From NCBI RefSeq assembly GCF_002899715.1, contig NZ_PPEK01000002.1:180638-244637 (forward strand): a stretch of DNA of 64,000 bases, written 5' to 3'. The position numbers and the translations under genes were made by a program. Of the stretch, positions 35,307 to 43,970 are shown piece after piece (position 1 is the stretch's first letter; each line of letters starts with the position of its first letter). The notes under the pieces were generated by a model that saw only the letters and a list, made by a program, of their open reading frames with translations, was not told the origin of the DNA and ran no database searches. The stretch is from Enteroscipio rubneri (GTDB lineage: Bacteria; Actinomycetota; Coriobacteriia; Coriobacteriales; Eggerthellaceae).

Positions 35307-36010
35307 TGAGCGGGATGGCGAAAGGAAAGAGCATGTTCACGGTGTTCTCGAAAGGCATCCTCGCAGAAAATCCGGCGCTCAGACAGATGCTGGGCCTGTG
35401 CCCCACGCTTGCCGTGACGACGGCGGTGACGAACGGCATCGGCATGGGCGCGGCCACAACGTTCGTGCTCGTATGTTCGGGCGTCGTGGTATCGCTTTTG
35501 CGCGGAGTCATCCCGACGAATATGCGCCTTCCTGCTTTCATCACCGTGATTGCGGGGTTCGTGACGCTCGTCATGATGATCGTCGAGGCGTACTTGCCTG
35601 AGCTGAATGCGGCGCTTGGCATCTACCTGCCGCTTATCGTGGTGAATTGCATCGTGCTCGGGCGCGCCGAAGTATTCGCTTCAAAACATCCCGTGCGCGA
35701 AGCTGCGCTCGACGGCTTCGGAATGGGCGTAGGGTTCACGGTCGCGCTCGTTCTCATGTCGGCCGTGCGCGAGGTGCTCGGCGCCGGCACATTCGCAGGC
35801 ATCCCGGTGCTCCCCGATTTCATCGAGCCCATGACCGTGTTCGTTATGCCTCCGGGCGGCTTTGCCGTCTTAGGCGTGCTTATCGCCGGATCCGTGGCCG
35901 TCGAGGCCCTTCGCCGGCGCGCGGATGGCAGCGAAACGAAGGAGGCGATGCTCCCGGAGGATGCATGCGCCGCATGTGGAATGTGCGACTTGAAGGAGCG
36001 TGAGGCATGA
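35303..36010 (+). CDS. rnfE: Rnf complex subunit RnfE
   Basis: 235 residues, about six membrane helices (NPALRQMLGLCPTLAVTT, LPLIVVNCIVLGRAE). A C-terminal extension CAACGMCDLKE, with three cysteines, is unusual for RnfE and could bind metal or form a disulfide. Integral membrane subunit homologous to RnfA. Starts 4 bases inside the rnfG end and runs 4 bases into rnfA. Confidence 0.93.
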   Translation: MMSGMAKGKSMFTVFSKGILAENPALRQMLGLCPTLAVTTAVTNGIGMGAATTFVLVCSGVVVSLLRGVIPTNMRLPAFITVIAGFVTLVMMIVEAYLPELNAALGIYLPLIVVNCIVLGRAEVFASKHPVREAALDGFGMGVGFTVALVLMSAVREVLGAGTFAGIPVLPDFIEPMTVFVMPPGGFAVLGVLIAGSVAVEALRRRADGSETKEAMLPEDACAACGMCDLKEREA

Positions 36011-36603
36011 TGGCCGAGTTCGCCGCGATCCTGTTCAGCATGATCCTCGTCAACAACTATGTGCTCGTGAAGTTCCTCGGCGTGTGTCCGTTCCTCGGCG
36101 TGTCGAAGAAACTCGATTCGGCGGTGGGCATGGGCTGTGCCGTAACGCTCGTCATGGTGCTGGCTACGTCTGTCACCTGGCCCTTGCAGCAGCTGCTGGA
36201 TGCGCTCGGATTGGGATATCTGCAAACCATCGCGTTCATTCTCGTGATAGCCGTGCTCGTGCAGATGTTGGAGATCACGGTCAAGCGGTTTTTACCTGCC
36301 TTGCACGAGGCGCTCGGCGTATATCTGCCGCTCATCACCACGAATTGCGCGGTTCTCGGCGTGGCCATCCTTGCGGTGGACGAAGGGTACGGCTATCCCG
36401 AGGCGCTCGTATGCGCGCTCGGCGCAGGCCTCGGCTTTCTGCTGGCGATGGTGCTGTTCAGCGGTGTAAGGCGCCGTGTTGACGAAGCAGATCCCCCTCG
36501 GGCATTTCGGGGCATGCCCATCACGCTTATGTCGGCGGCCTTCGTCAGCCTGAGCTTCATGGGCTTCGCCGGTGTGGTTGATAATCTATTCGGCGTGCTG
36601 TAA
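36007..36603 (+). CDS. rnfA: Rnf complex subunit RnfA
   Basis: 198 residues, six membrane helices. NNYVLVKFLGVCPFLGVSKK at the N-terminus is the RnfA signature with the cysteine that shares the membrane [2Fe-2S] cluster with RnfE; PLITTNCAVLG is its counterpart. Overlaps rnfE by 4 bases. Confidence 0.95.
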   Translation: MMAEFAAILFSMILVNNYVLVKFLGVCPFLGVSKKLDSAVGMGCAVTLVMVLATSVTWPLQQLLDALGLGYLQTIAFILVIAVLVQMLEITVKRFLPALHEALGVYLPLITTNCAVLGVAILAVDEGYGYPEALVCALGAGLGFLLAMVLFSGVRRRVDEADPPRAFRGMPITLMSAAFVSLSFMGFAGVVDNLFGVL

Positions 36604-36617
36604 GGGGGTAGCGGGCA

Positions 36618-37421
36618 ATGGACGGCATTCTTTGGACCGTGGTTCTCATGGCGGCTGTCGGGCTCGTGGGCTCGGTGCTCCTGTCGATCGTGTCCCGCAA
36701 GCTCGCCATTGGCGAGGATGAGCGCCTGGCGTATCTCGCGCGCATTCTGCCGGGCGCGAACTGCGGTTCGTGCGGGCATCCCGGCTGCGAGCAGTATGCG
36801 CGCGCCTTGCTCGCGGGGGCAGAGCCGAACGCGTGCACGGTCGGCGGCGATCGGGTTGCGGTCGAGTTGGCTGCGTTTCTTGGCGTGGAGCCTGTTGGGG
36901 TGGTGCGGCGCGCCGCGTATGTGGCCTGCAAGGGCTCGCGGGATAAAATCGATCCTGCATTCGAGTTTCAGGGTGTGCCGAGTTGCCGCGTGTTCAGCAC
37001 GATGTCGTATACGAGCCTCTCATGTCCTTTTGGCTGCTTGGGTTTCGGGGACTGCCGCGAGGCGTGCGCATTCGACGCCATCTCCGTCAAGGACGGCATC
37101 GCAAGCATTGATGCTACTGCGTGCACCGGATGCGGCGCCTGCGTCGACCTGTGCCCGCGACACGTCATCAAGCTCGTCGGAGAGGGGGAGGCGAGCATCG
37201 CCGCGTATGTCGCTTGCATGAACACGATGGGCGGTCGCAGGACTCGCGAGGTGTGCTCTGCAGGTTGCATCGGCTGCTCGAAATGCGTGAAGGCGTGCCC
37301 GACCGGAGCCATTTCGGTGGAACACGGCCTCGCGCGCGTCGAGGCCGGCGCGTGCACGGGCTGCGGCGCGTGCATCGAGGCGTGTCCTACCGGCGCGCTG
37401 GGCGCGCTTTCGTTCTCATAA
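36618..37421 (+). CDS. rnfB: Rnf complex subunit RnfB
   Basis: 267 residues. An N-terminal membrane helix is followed by the CGSCGHPGC cluster loop (C49, C52, C57 and C73 approximately), and then by ferredoxin motifs including CTGCGACVDLCP, CIGCSKCVKACP and CTGCGACIEACP. RnfB is the entry point for electrons from reduced ferredoxin. It closes the rnfCDGEAB operon; the hydrogenase operon starts 307 bases later on the same strand. Confidence 0.95.
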   Translation: MDGILWTVVLMAAVGLVGSVLLSIVSRKLAIGEDERLAYLARILPGANCGSCGHPGCEQYARALLAGAEPNACTVGGDRVAVELAAFLGVEPVGVVRRAAYVACKGSRDKIDPAFEFQGVPSCRVFSTMSYTSLSCPFGCLGFGDCREACAFDAISVKDGIASIDATACTGCGACVDLCPRHVIKLVGEGEASIAAYVACMNTMGGRRTREVCSAGCIGCSKCVKACPTGAISVEHGLARVEAGACTGCGACIEACPTGALGALSFS

Positions 37422-37626
37422 CCTTTCCGACGCATCGTGCTGTGCGGTGCGCCGCAGTCTCCGCTACACAGCCGCATCGAACCGCAGCCCTTCGTGCTGG
37501 GAAGCTGAAAACCGTTCGCCGAGCATTCGGAGCGTTTCTCGTCCAGCGAGCAGCCGCACGCGGCCTGATCAAGCCGTTCGTGCTCCTCGGGTGCAGCTTC
37601 GGACCCCCTCGTCCTCCCCGCTTTGA
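37422..37626. other. intergenic between rnf and hydrogenase operons
   Basis: No gene seen. No strong T-tailed terminator was found after rnfB; short stems such as GCGG-TGCG-CCGC occur. Transcription from rnf could therefore enter the hydrogenase genes. Confidence 0.4.
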
Positions 37627-37685
37627 TACAGTGCAGCAAGCCGCAGCGCAGCTGCCCGCTCCAACCAATCGGGCGACTGCGCTGC
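37627..37685 (+). promoter_or_regulatory. promoter and two-tier hairpin leader of the hydrogenase operon
   Basis: TGATACAGT gives a -10 TACAGT at 37627-37632. Downstream, outer stem GCAGCGCAG / CTGCGCTGC (37643-37651 with 37677-37685) encloses inner stem GCCCG / CGGGC (37654-37658 with 37670-37674), separated by 2-base internal loops. The ribosome-binding site GAAGGGAGAAG follows. Similar in plan, though not sequence, to the rnf leader. Confidence 0.55.
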
Positions 37686-37728
37686 TTCGCATCCGTGTTC
37701 CTGCAAGTAAAGCGAAGGGAGAAGCTAC

Positions 37729-39651
37729 GTGGCTATGCTCGGGTTTTTAATCCTTTTCCCGCTGGTTGTTGCTGGCGTCCTGCTGGTCGTGCGCAACAAC
37801 CGGGCGAGAAACGCGATTGTCGGAGCCTCGGGGCTCGTCATAGGCGTGGCATCCATATGGCTGGCAGTGTCCTATCTGGGCGCCCCGTGGGTGCAGTTCG
37901 AGTTCTATTCGCCAACCGTCGATTATGTCTGCATGGCCGTGAGCGTGCTCATTGCGGTGGCCATCCTGTACTTCGGCATCAAGTACAAAAACGTGTGGGC
38001 GTGCGTACTCGCGACCGTCCAGCTCGTCGGATCGCTCGTGTTCGAGTTTGCGTTCGCTCATGGCATCCTTGTGACCGAGGGGCTGTACCTTGACTCATTG
38101 TCGCTGCTCATGGCGTTTATCATTGGCGTCATCGGAAGCGGCATCTGCGTGTACGCGCTCGGTTACATGGAGGATTTTCAGGCGCACGAGCCCGAAGGCG
38201 CAAAGGATCGTCGACCGACTTTCTTCGCCCTCATGTTCGCCTTCCTTTCTGCCATGTTCTTCATCGTGTTCTCGAACAACATGCTGTGGCTGTTCACCGG
38301 CTGGGAAGTCACGACCGTGTGCTCGTTCCTCCTCATCGGCTACACTCGCACCGACGAGGCTATTAAGAATGCCTTCCGCCAGATCATCATGAACCTGCTC
38401 GGCGGCATCGCGTTTCTCGGGGCGCTCTATGTATGCGCCATCCAGTTCAACACGCTGTCGTTCCTCGAGTTTTTGCAGATCGGCGTTCAAAACCCGACGT
38501 TGGTCGTGCTGCCGGTGACGGCGCTCGCGTTCGCCGGCCTCACAAAGGCCGCCCAGATGCCGTTCCACACCTGGCTTCTCGGCGCTATGGTGGCGCCCAC
38601 GCCCACGTCGGCTCTGCTCCACTCCTCCACCATGGTGAAAGCAGGCGTCTTCTTGCTGGTGAAGCTGGCACCGGTTATGCTCGTGTGCACGGTGCCGGCC
38701 GTCATGGTCGTTCTGGTGGGCGGACTCACGTTCCTGTTCTGCTCGTTCATGGCTATCTCGCAGAGCAACGCCAAGCGCGTGCTTGCGTACTCAACCATTG
38801 CCAACCTCGGCTTGATCGTGGCCTGTGCCGGAGTCGGCACGCCCGAAGCCGTATGGGCCGCCGCGTTCCTCGTGCTGTTCCACGCTATCGCGAAATCGCT
38901 TCTATTCCTGTGCGTCGGCACGGCTGAGCATCATATCGGCAGTCGCGACATCGAGGATATGGACCTCCTCTTCGAGCGCATGCCGCGTCTTGCGCGTTTT
39001 ATGATGCTCGGCATCATGGTCATGTTCATCGCTCCGTTCGGCATGCTCGTGGCGAAGTGGGCTACGCTCGTGTCCTTCGCCGACACTGGCCAAGTGGCGC
39101 TCATAGTCATCCTGGGGTTTGGGTCGGCCGCCACGTTCATGTTCTGGGCCAAGTGGCTCGGCAAGCTCTCCGGCATCGCTGCCGAGCGTGAGAACGTGGA
39201 GACGACGGTGCATCCCAGCGAATGGATTGCCATTGTGATCATGGCCGTGCTTGTGGTGCTGTGCTGCGTGCTTTTGCCCTTCATATCGTCGTACGTGGTG
39301 GAGCCCTACGTGTACAGCGTGTATGCGACGCTTGGCCAGGACATCTCGTCCACCAACCTGTGGATTGCCTCTATCCTCACTGCCTTCGTGGTCATCGTCT
39401 TGTTCGCCGGCGTCGGTCGGCGCAGCAAGGCGAAGAAGGCCGACGTCTACCTGGCGGGCGTGGGCCGCAACAACGCCGAGCGCACGTTCACGAATGCGCT
39501 CTCGGGCGAGTCGACGGCCTCGGCGCGCAACTGGTATCTCGAGGGCATCTTCGGGGAACGGCGCATCTCGCCGATCGGGACGGCTATGTGCTCGGTTGTT
39601 ATCGTCGTCGCGTTTGCAGCCTCTGCCGTAGCGCTGCCGGGACTGTTTTAG
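37729..39651 (+). CDS. group 4 [NiFe] hydrogenase, NuoL/EchA-like ion-translocating subunit
   Basis: 640 residues from GTG 37729 (ATG 37735 possible), about 14-16 membrane helices. The proton-channel core has LFTGWEVTTVCSFLLIG, KAAQMPFHTWLLGAMVAPTPTSALLHSSTMVKAG (from KAAQ to MVKAG) and MAISQSNAKRVLAYSTIANLG, as in NuoL/HyfB/EchA. Conserved lysine and glutamate residues of the antiporter-like half channels are present. It should couple electron flow from ferredoxin to proton or sodium pumping. First of six hydrogenase genes. Confidence 0.9.
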   Translation: MAMLGFLILFPLVVAGVLLVVRNNRARNAIVGASGLVIGVASIWLAVSYLGAPWVQFEFYSPTVDYVCMAVSVLIAVAILYFGIKYKNVWACVLATVQLVGSLVFEFAFAHGILVTEGLYLDSLSLLMAFIIGVIGSGICVYALGYMEDFQAHEPEGAKDRRPTFFALMFAFLSAMFFIVFSNNMLWLFTGWEVTTVCSFLLIGYTRTDEAIKNAFRQIIMNLLGGIAFLGALYVCAIQFNTLSFLEFLQIGVQNPTLVVLPVTALAFAGLTKAAQMPFHTWLLGAMVAPTPTSALLHSSTMVKAGVFLLVKLAPVMLVCTVPAVMVVLVGGLTFLFCSFMAISQSNAKRVLAYSTIANLGLIVACAGVGTPEAVWAAAFLVLFHAIAKSLLFLCVGTAEHHIGSRDIEDMDLLFERMPRLARFMMLGIMVMFIAPFGMLVAKWATLVSFADTGQVALIVILGFGSAATFMFWAKWLGKLSGIAAERENVETTVHPSEWIAIVIMAVLVVLCCVLLPFISSYVVEPYVYSVYATLGQDISSTNLWIASILTAFVVIVLFAGVGRRSKAKKADVYLAGVGRNNAERTFTNALSGESTASARNWYLEGIFGERRISPIGTAMCSVVIVVAFAASAVALPGLF

Positions 39652-39669
39652 GAAAGGGCGTGGTCTGAT

Positions 39670-40548
39670 ATGTCAATGCTCGCCATACTCATCGGCACCC
39701 TCGCCTTCGCTCTCGTGGCACCTGTTCTGGGATGTCTGCTCGCCGGCGTCGACCGCATCGTTTCAGCGCGCATGCAGGGCCGTGTTGGCCCTCCGCTTCT
39801 GCAGCCCTACTACGACGTCCGCAAGCTTATCGAGAAGGATAACGTGTCGGTGAACTCGACCGAAGGGGTGTACGTCACCTGCGCGCTCGTGTTCGCCATC
39901 ATTGCAGGTGGTATATTCTTCTCCGGTGGCAACCTGCTAATGTGCGTGTTCGTGATCACGTTGTCCAGTCTGTTCTTCATCGTGGCCGCTTATTCCACGC
40001 GCAGCCCCTACGCTGAGATCGGTGCGAACCGCGAGACGTTGCAAGTCATGGCGTACGAACCCATGGTGCTGTTTATGGCGGTGGCGTTCTACCTGGCAGC
40101 CGGCACGTTCGATACCGCTGGCGTATTCGAGCTCGGCACCCCGGTGATCGCGACCATCTGGCTCGTATTTTTGGGTTTTTTGTTCGTGCTTACCATCAAG
40201 CTGCGCAAGTCGCCGTTTGATCTGTCGTATTCGCATCACGCACACCAGGAGATCGTGAAGGGCATCACGACCGAGATGAGCGGCAAGACGCTTGCGAAAG
40301 TCGAGATCATGCACTGGTACGAGAACATCCTATTCCTCGGATGGATCGGCCTGTTCTTCGTATGGGGCAACCCGTTCTCGCTCATTCTGGCGGTCGCAGT
40401 CGTCCTGCTCGTGTACTTTCTCGAGATATGGATCGACAACAACTTCGCGCGTGTGAAGTGGCAGGCCCTGCTCAAATCGGCTTGGATCGTGGCGCTCGTC
40501 GCCGGAGGCGTGAACATCGCGGTCCTCACGTTCCTGCCGTATCTGTAA
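39670..40548 (+). CDS. group 4 hydrogenase, NuoH/EchB-like membrane subunit
   Basis: 292 residues, eight membrane helices. GVDRIVSARMQGRVGPPLLQPYYD and AAYSTRSPYAEIGANRETLQVMAYEP are the NuoH/HyfC/EchB quinone-pocket-like segments (both quoted as start and end only beyond 20 residues). It anchors the hydrogenase module to the ion-pumping subunit. Follows the first gene by 18 bases. Confidence 0.9.
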   Translation: MSMLAILIGTLAFALVAPVLGCLLAGVDRIVSARMQGRVGPPLLQPYYDVRKLIEKDNVSVNSTEGVYVTCALVFAIIAGGIFFSGGNLLMCVFVITLSSLFFIVAAYSTRSPYAEIGANRETLQVMAYEPMVLFMAVAFYLAAGTFDTAGVFELGTPVIATIWLVFLGFLFVLTIKLRKSPFDLSYSHHAHQEIVKGITTEMSGKTLAKVEIMHWYENILFLGWIGLFFVWGNPFSLILAVAVVLLVYFLEIWIDNNFARVKWQALLKSAWIVALVAGGVNIAVLTFLPYL

Positions 40549-40560
40549 AGGAGCTGCAAC

Positions 40561-41004
40561 ATGACGTATGCAACCAAATCACCGTGGGTCATCCACTACG
40601 ACGGCTCAAGCTGCAACGGCTGCGACATCGAGGTGCTCGCGGCTCTTTGCCCGGGCTTCGACGTCGAGCGCTTCGGTATCATCAATACCGGCAATCCCAA
40701 GCACGCCGATATCTTTCTCGTCACCGGCAGCGTGAACGAGCAGAACATCTCGGTCGTGCAGGAGATATACAACCAGATGGTCGAGCCGAAGGTGGTTATC
40801 GCGTGCGGTATCTGCGCATGCTCCGCCGGTATCTTCCACGATTGCTACAACGTGATCGGCGGCGTGGATAAAGCTATCCCCGTAGACGTGTACGCGCCAG
40901 GCTGCGCCGTAAGGCCCGAGGCCATCATCGATGCGGTCGTGCAGGGGCTCGGCATCCTGGAGGAGAAGTCGAAGGCCCTCCAGGAGCAGAAGAAGGGAGC
41001 GTGA
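40561..41004 (+). CDS. group 4 hydrogenase small subunit, NuoB/EchC-like
   Basis: 147 residues. The proximal [4Fe-4S] ligands are visible: SSCNGCDIE near residue 20, ACGICACSAGIF, and PGCAVRPE. The chain is short, as in Ech/Mbh, and lacks the extra clusters of group 1 small subunits. It relays electrons to or from the NiFe site. Follows the previous gene by 12 bases; the next begins 1 base after its stop. Confidence 0.92.
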   Translation: MTYATKSPWVIHYDGSSCNGCDIEVLAALCPGFDVERFGIINTGNPKHADIFLVTGSVNEQNISVVQEIYNQMVEPKVVIACGICACSAGIFHDCYNVIGGVDKAIPVDVYAPGCAVRPEAIIDAVVQGLGILEEKSKALQEQKKGA

Positions 41005-41005
41005 C

Positions 41006-41719
41006 ATGGCGTTTGCAATCAAGTTCGCGCCGCTGACCGTCGAGGAGCTGCCGGCGCTTGCCGCTGCGAAGAAGGCCGACGGCTGGCGTTTTGTGCAGAT
41101 GCTGTGCGTGAACACTGAAGACGGCATCGATATGATCTATTCGTTCATGAAGGACGATCTGCTGGAGAACCACGAGATCAAAGGCGTGCAGAAGGGAACG
41201 GCCATCCCCAGCATTACCGGCGAGTTCCTTGAGGCGTTCGTATTCGAGAACGAGTCCCATGACCTGTTCGGCGTCGACATCACGGATATCGCTATCGACT
41301 TCGGCGGGAACTTCTATGCGCTCGCGCAGAAGGAGCCCATGACGGTCATCTCGCCCGAACAACAGGCTGCGCGCGAGAAGGCCAAGAAGCTTGCTGCCGC
41401 CAAGGCCGCGAAAGAGAAGGCCGCCGGCGAACAGGCCCCGAAGACTGCCGACGACGCAGCCGCTTTGGAGGCGAAGCTTGCGGGCATGGATCCCGTGAAG
41501 GCCGCGAAGGTGCGAGCCGCGATGGAAGCGAAAGCTAAAAAGGAGGCGGCAGCGAAGCAGGCTGCCGTCGACGAGAAGGTCGCGGGCCTCGATCCTGAGA
41601 AAGCCGCCAAGGTGAAGGCCGCGCTCGAGGCGAAGGCCGCCCGCGAGGCTGCGAAGAAGAAAGCCGCTGAAGCGGAGGCCGACGAGGCCGGCGCGGCGGC
41701 AGAGGAGGAAGGTGAGTAG
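41006..41719 (+). CDS. NuoC/EchD-like hydrogenase subunit with long Ala/Lys-rich tail
   Basis: 237 residues from ATG 41006. Residues 1 to about 116 are a NuoC/EchD-type domain (DGWRFVQMLCVNTEDG, FVFENESHDLFGVDI). Residues 117-237 are a highly charged helical tail of Ala, Lys and Glu with two repeats of the form GxDPxKAAKVxAAxEAKA. Ech and complex I homologues generally lack such a tail. It may act as a coiled-coil spacer or docking arm. The large subunit starts 1 base after its stop. Confidence 0.85.
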   Translation: MAFAIKFAPLTVEELPALAAAKKADGWRFVQMLCVNTEDGIDMIYSFMKDDLLENHEIKGVQKGTAIPSITGEFLEAFVFENESHDLFGVDITDIAIDFGGNFYALAQKEPMTVISPEQQAAREKAKKLAAAKAAKEKAAGEQAPKTADDAAALEAKLAGMDPVKAAKVRAAMEAKAKKEAAAKQAAVDEKVAGLDPEKAAKVKAALEAKAAREAAKKKAAEAEADEAGAAAEEEGE

Positions 41720-41720
41720 C

Positions 41721-42809
41721 ATGGGAAAGGCGACCGTCATCCCGTTCGGCCCCCAGCATCCGGTGCTGCCCGAACCTTTGCATCTCGATCTCGTGGTCGA
41801 GGACGAAACTGTTATCGAGGCAATACCCCAAATCGGGTTTATCCATCGAGGCCTTGAGAAGCTTGTCGAGACACGCGACTACAACCAGTTTATCTACGTG
41901 GCGGAGCGTATATGCGGCATCTGCGCATTCGGGCACTCCATGGGTTATGCCGAAACGGTAGAGCGGCTTATGGGCGTGCAGATACCCGAGCGAGCAGAAT
42001 ATCTGCGCGTTATCTGGCATGAGCTCTCTCGTATTCACTCCCACGTGCTGTGGATGGGACTTGCCGCCGACGCATTCGGCTTCGAGAGCCTGTTCATGCA
42101 CTGCTGGCGCTTGCGCGAGCGCGTGCTCGACATCTTCGAAAAGACTACGGGCGGGCGCGTCATCTTCTCGGTCGTGCAGGTTGGCGGTGTCGTCCGCGAT
42201 ATCGATGACGCGCAACTCGCTGAGATGAAGCGCGTGCTCGAGGGCATTAAAGACGACTATCGCCAGATATGCAATGCGTTTTTGAAGGACTCCTCGGTGA
42301 AGAATCGCACGGTGGGCGTGGGCTGCATCAGCCATGAGGACGCCCTCGCCATGAGTATGGTGGGACCGTTCGCACGCGCTTCCAACGTGAACAACGACGC
42401 GCGCTGCCTGGGCAACGGCGGCTACGGCAAGCTGGCCGATTTCCAGCCTGTGCTCGATGCGCAGGGCGATTGCTACGCCCGTGTGAAGGTACGTGCGCTC
42501 GAAGTGCTGCAATCCATCGATATCATCGAAGAGATGATCTCGAAAATCCCGGCGGGGGATATCGCTGTGCCCGTCAAGGGCGCGCCGGCCGCCGGCGCCG
42601 AAACGGCAAATCTTGTGGAACAGCCCCGCGGCGAGTGCTACTACTATGCGCGCGGCAACGGGTCGAAGTTTTTGGAGCGCATGCGCATGCGCACGCCCAC
42701 GTCGCAGAACCTGGCCGGCATGGCCACGGCATTGGCCGGATGCGATCTGGCCGACGTAAACATGATCGTGCTCACCATCGACCCCTGCATCAGCTGCACG
42801 GAAAGGTAG
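41721..42809 (+). CDS. group 4 [NiFe] hydrogenase large subunit
   Basis: 362 residues from ATG 41721, with GAGGAGGAAGG upstream. Both nickel-binding pairs are present: ERICGICAFGHS (C65, C68) and C-terminal DPCISCTER (C356, C359). The protein ends three residues after the last CxxC, so it lacks the cleaved peptide of many group 1-3 enzymes; this is like Ech. HRGLEKLVETRDYNQFIYVAE belongs to the NuoD-like fold. It should reduce protons or oxidise H2 with ferredoxin as partner. Confidence 0.93.
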   Translation: MGKATVIPFGPQHPVLPEPLHLDLVVEDETVIEAIPQIGFIHRGLEKLVETRDYNQFIYVAERICGICAFGHSMGYAETVERLMGVQIPERAEYLRVIWHELSRIHSHVLWMGLAADAFGFESLFMHCWRLRERVLDIFEKTTGGRVIFSVVQVGGVVRDIDDAQLAEMKRVLEGIKDDYRQICNAFLKDSSVKNRTVGVGCISHEDALAMSMVGPFARASNVNNDARCLGNGGYGKLADFQPVLDAQGDCYARVKVRALEVLQSIDIIEEMISKIPAGDIAVPVKGAPAAGAETANLVEQPRGECYYYARGNGSKFLERMRMRTPTSQNLAGMATALAGCDLADVNMIVLTIDPCISCTER

Positions 42810-42815
42810 GAGGAC

Positions 42816-43208
42816 ATGGGTGGATTCAAACTGGGGAAAATGACGCTCGGGTCGATGTTCAAGAAGCCTGAGACCATCATGTATCCCATCGAGAAAAAGA
42901 CACCTCCTGCGGGTCTCAAGGGCCACATCGTGAACGATGTCGATCATTGCATCCTCTGCGGCATCTGCGAGAAGCGCTGCCCGTGCTCGGCCATTACGGT
43001 CGACAAGCCGTCCCGCATCTGGTCGATCGACCGTTTCCGCTGCGTACAGTGCGGAAGCTGCGTGCGAGCCTGTCCAAAGGATTGCCTTACCATGGACCCG
43101 GCCTATACGCCGCCCGCGCTGCAAAAGCACGTCGACGAATTCGAAGTGCCGGAGCAGCCGAACACGTCGAAACGTGAAAAACCCGTTGAAGTCGTCGATG
43201 AGGCGTGA
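42816..43208 (+). CDS. group 4 hydrogenase, 2[4Fe-4S] ferredoxin subunit (EchF/HyfH-like)
   Basis: 130 residues. Two clusters CILCGICEKRCP and CVQCGSCVRACP lie at about 47-90, preceded by KKTPPAGLKGHIV, common in EchF/NuoI. It links soluble ferredoxin to the small subunit. Starts 6 bases after the large subunit and ends the six-gene operon; the set NuoL-H-B-C-D-I equals the subunits of Ech. Confidence 0.92.
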   Translation: MGGFKLGKMTLGSMFKKPETIMYPIEKKTPPAGLKGHIVNDVDHCILCGICEKRCPCSAITVDKPSRIWSIDRFRCVQCGSCVRACPKDCLTMDPAYTPPALQKHVDEFEVPEQPNTSKREKPVEVVDEA

Positions 43209-43225
43209 AGCAGGTAGATATTTGC

Positions 43226-43231
43226 TAGAAT
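43226..43231 (+). promoter_or_regulatory. extended -10 TGCTAGAAT upstream of pgsA-like gene
   Basis: TGC-TAGAAT at 43224-43231 fits an extended -10. It lies before the hairpin at 43251, so transcripts from it would pass through that hairpin. Confidence 0.4.
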
Positions 43232-43250
43232 AGTCGTTGGATTCGAGTGG

Positions 43251-43280
43251 ACCGGGCCCGCACAAGGCGGCCCGGTCTTT
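43251..43280 (+). terminator. terminator of the hydrogenase operon or attenuator
   Basis: A perfect 8-bp stem ACCGGGCC / GGCCCGGT followed by CTTT, 42 bases after the last hydrogenase gene. Confidence 0.75.
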
Positions 43281-43315
43281 GCATGGACGGTGCACCGGCG
43301 ACAGAGGAAGAGGAT

Positions 43316-43966
43316 ATGGCGAAAACCAAGGGAGCGGATGCGCAGGCTACCGACAGGGTGTTCACGCTACCGAACCTCATCTCGGTCGTGCGCCTCTGTC
43401 TCGTGCCCGTCTACCTTGTCCTGCTCTTCAACGGCTTTGACGTCATGGCCGCCTGCATGTTTGCGCTCGCGGCGGGCACCGACTGGATCGACGGGCAGAT
43501 CGCGCGCCGCACGAATACGGTGTCCAAGCTTGGCCAGCTACTCGATCCTGCGGTTGATCGCATCCTCATGATCGCCGGTGTCGCGGGGCTGTTCCTTGTC
43601 GGTCGGCTTCCTCTGTGGATTATCCTCGTCGTGCTCGCGCGCGACCTGCTGCTGCTCGCCGGCGGCGCGTACCTCGTCAAGCGCTACCGCATCCGCGTCG
43701 CCGTCATCTTTCCCGGAAAGGTCGCAACGACGTTCCTGTTCATCGGATTTGCGGGCCTGCTTCTGAACTGGCCGCTGCTGCCCGGGCTCGGGCTGGTCGA
43801 CGCCGCCTGGCTCCCCGGCTTCAACGGCGACCCCGTGTCGTGGGGCATCTGGTTCGCCTACGCGGGCCTCGCGCTCGCGCTCGTCACGACGGCGTACTAC
43901 GTGACCGCCGCGGCGGTCAAGCTCCGCGCCGCGAAGCGCGCGGCGGCCGCCGGCGAAGGGCGCTGA
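43316..43966 (+). CDS. CDP-alcohol phosphatidyltransferase (PgsA-like)
   Basis: 216 residues from ATG 43316 (AGAGGAAGAGG upstream). The family signature D(x2)DG(x2)AR(x8)G(x3)D(x3)D is seen in DWIDGQIARRTNTVSKLGQLLDPAVD (from DWIDG to PAVD). About six membrane helices. It most likely transfers glycerol phosphate to CDP-diacylglycerol to make phosphatidylglycerol phosphate. Substrate choice within the family is not certain. Confidence 0.88.
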   Translation: MAKTKGADAQATDRVFTLPNLISVVRLCLVPVYLVLLFNGFDVMAACMFALAAGTDWIDGQIARRTNTVSKLGQLLDPAVDRILMIAGVAGLFLVGRLPLWIILVVLARDLLLLAGGAYLVKRYRIRVAVIFPGKVATTFLFIGFAGLLLNWPLLPGLGLVDAAWLPGFNGDPVSWGIWFAYAGLALALVTTAYYVTAAAVKLRAAKRAAAAGEGR

Positions 43967-43970
43967 AGCC

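Noticed and set aside
41721..42809. Selenocysteine in the hydrogenase large subunit
   Set aside because: Both metal-binding CxxC pairs are encoded by ordinary Cys codons and no in-frame UGA occurs.
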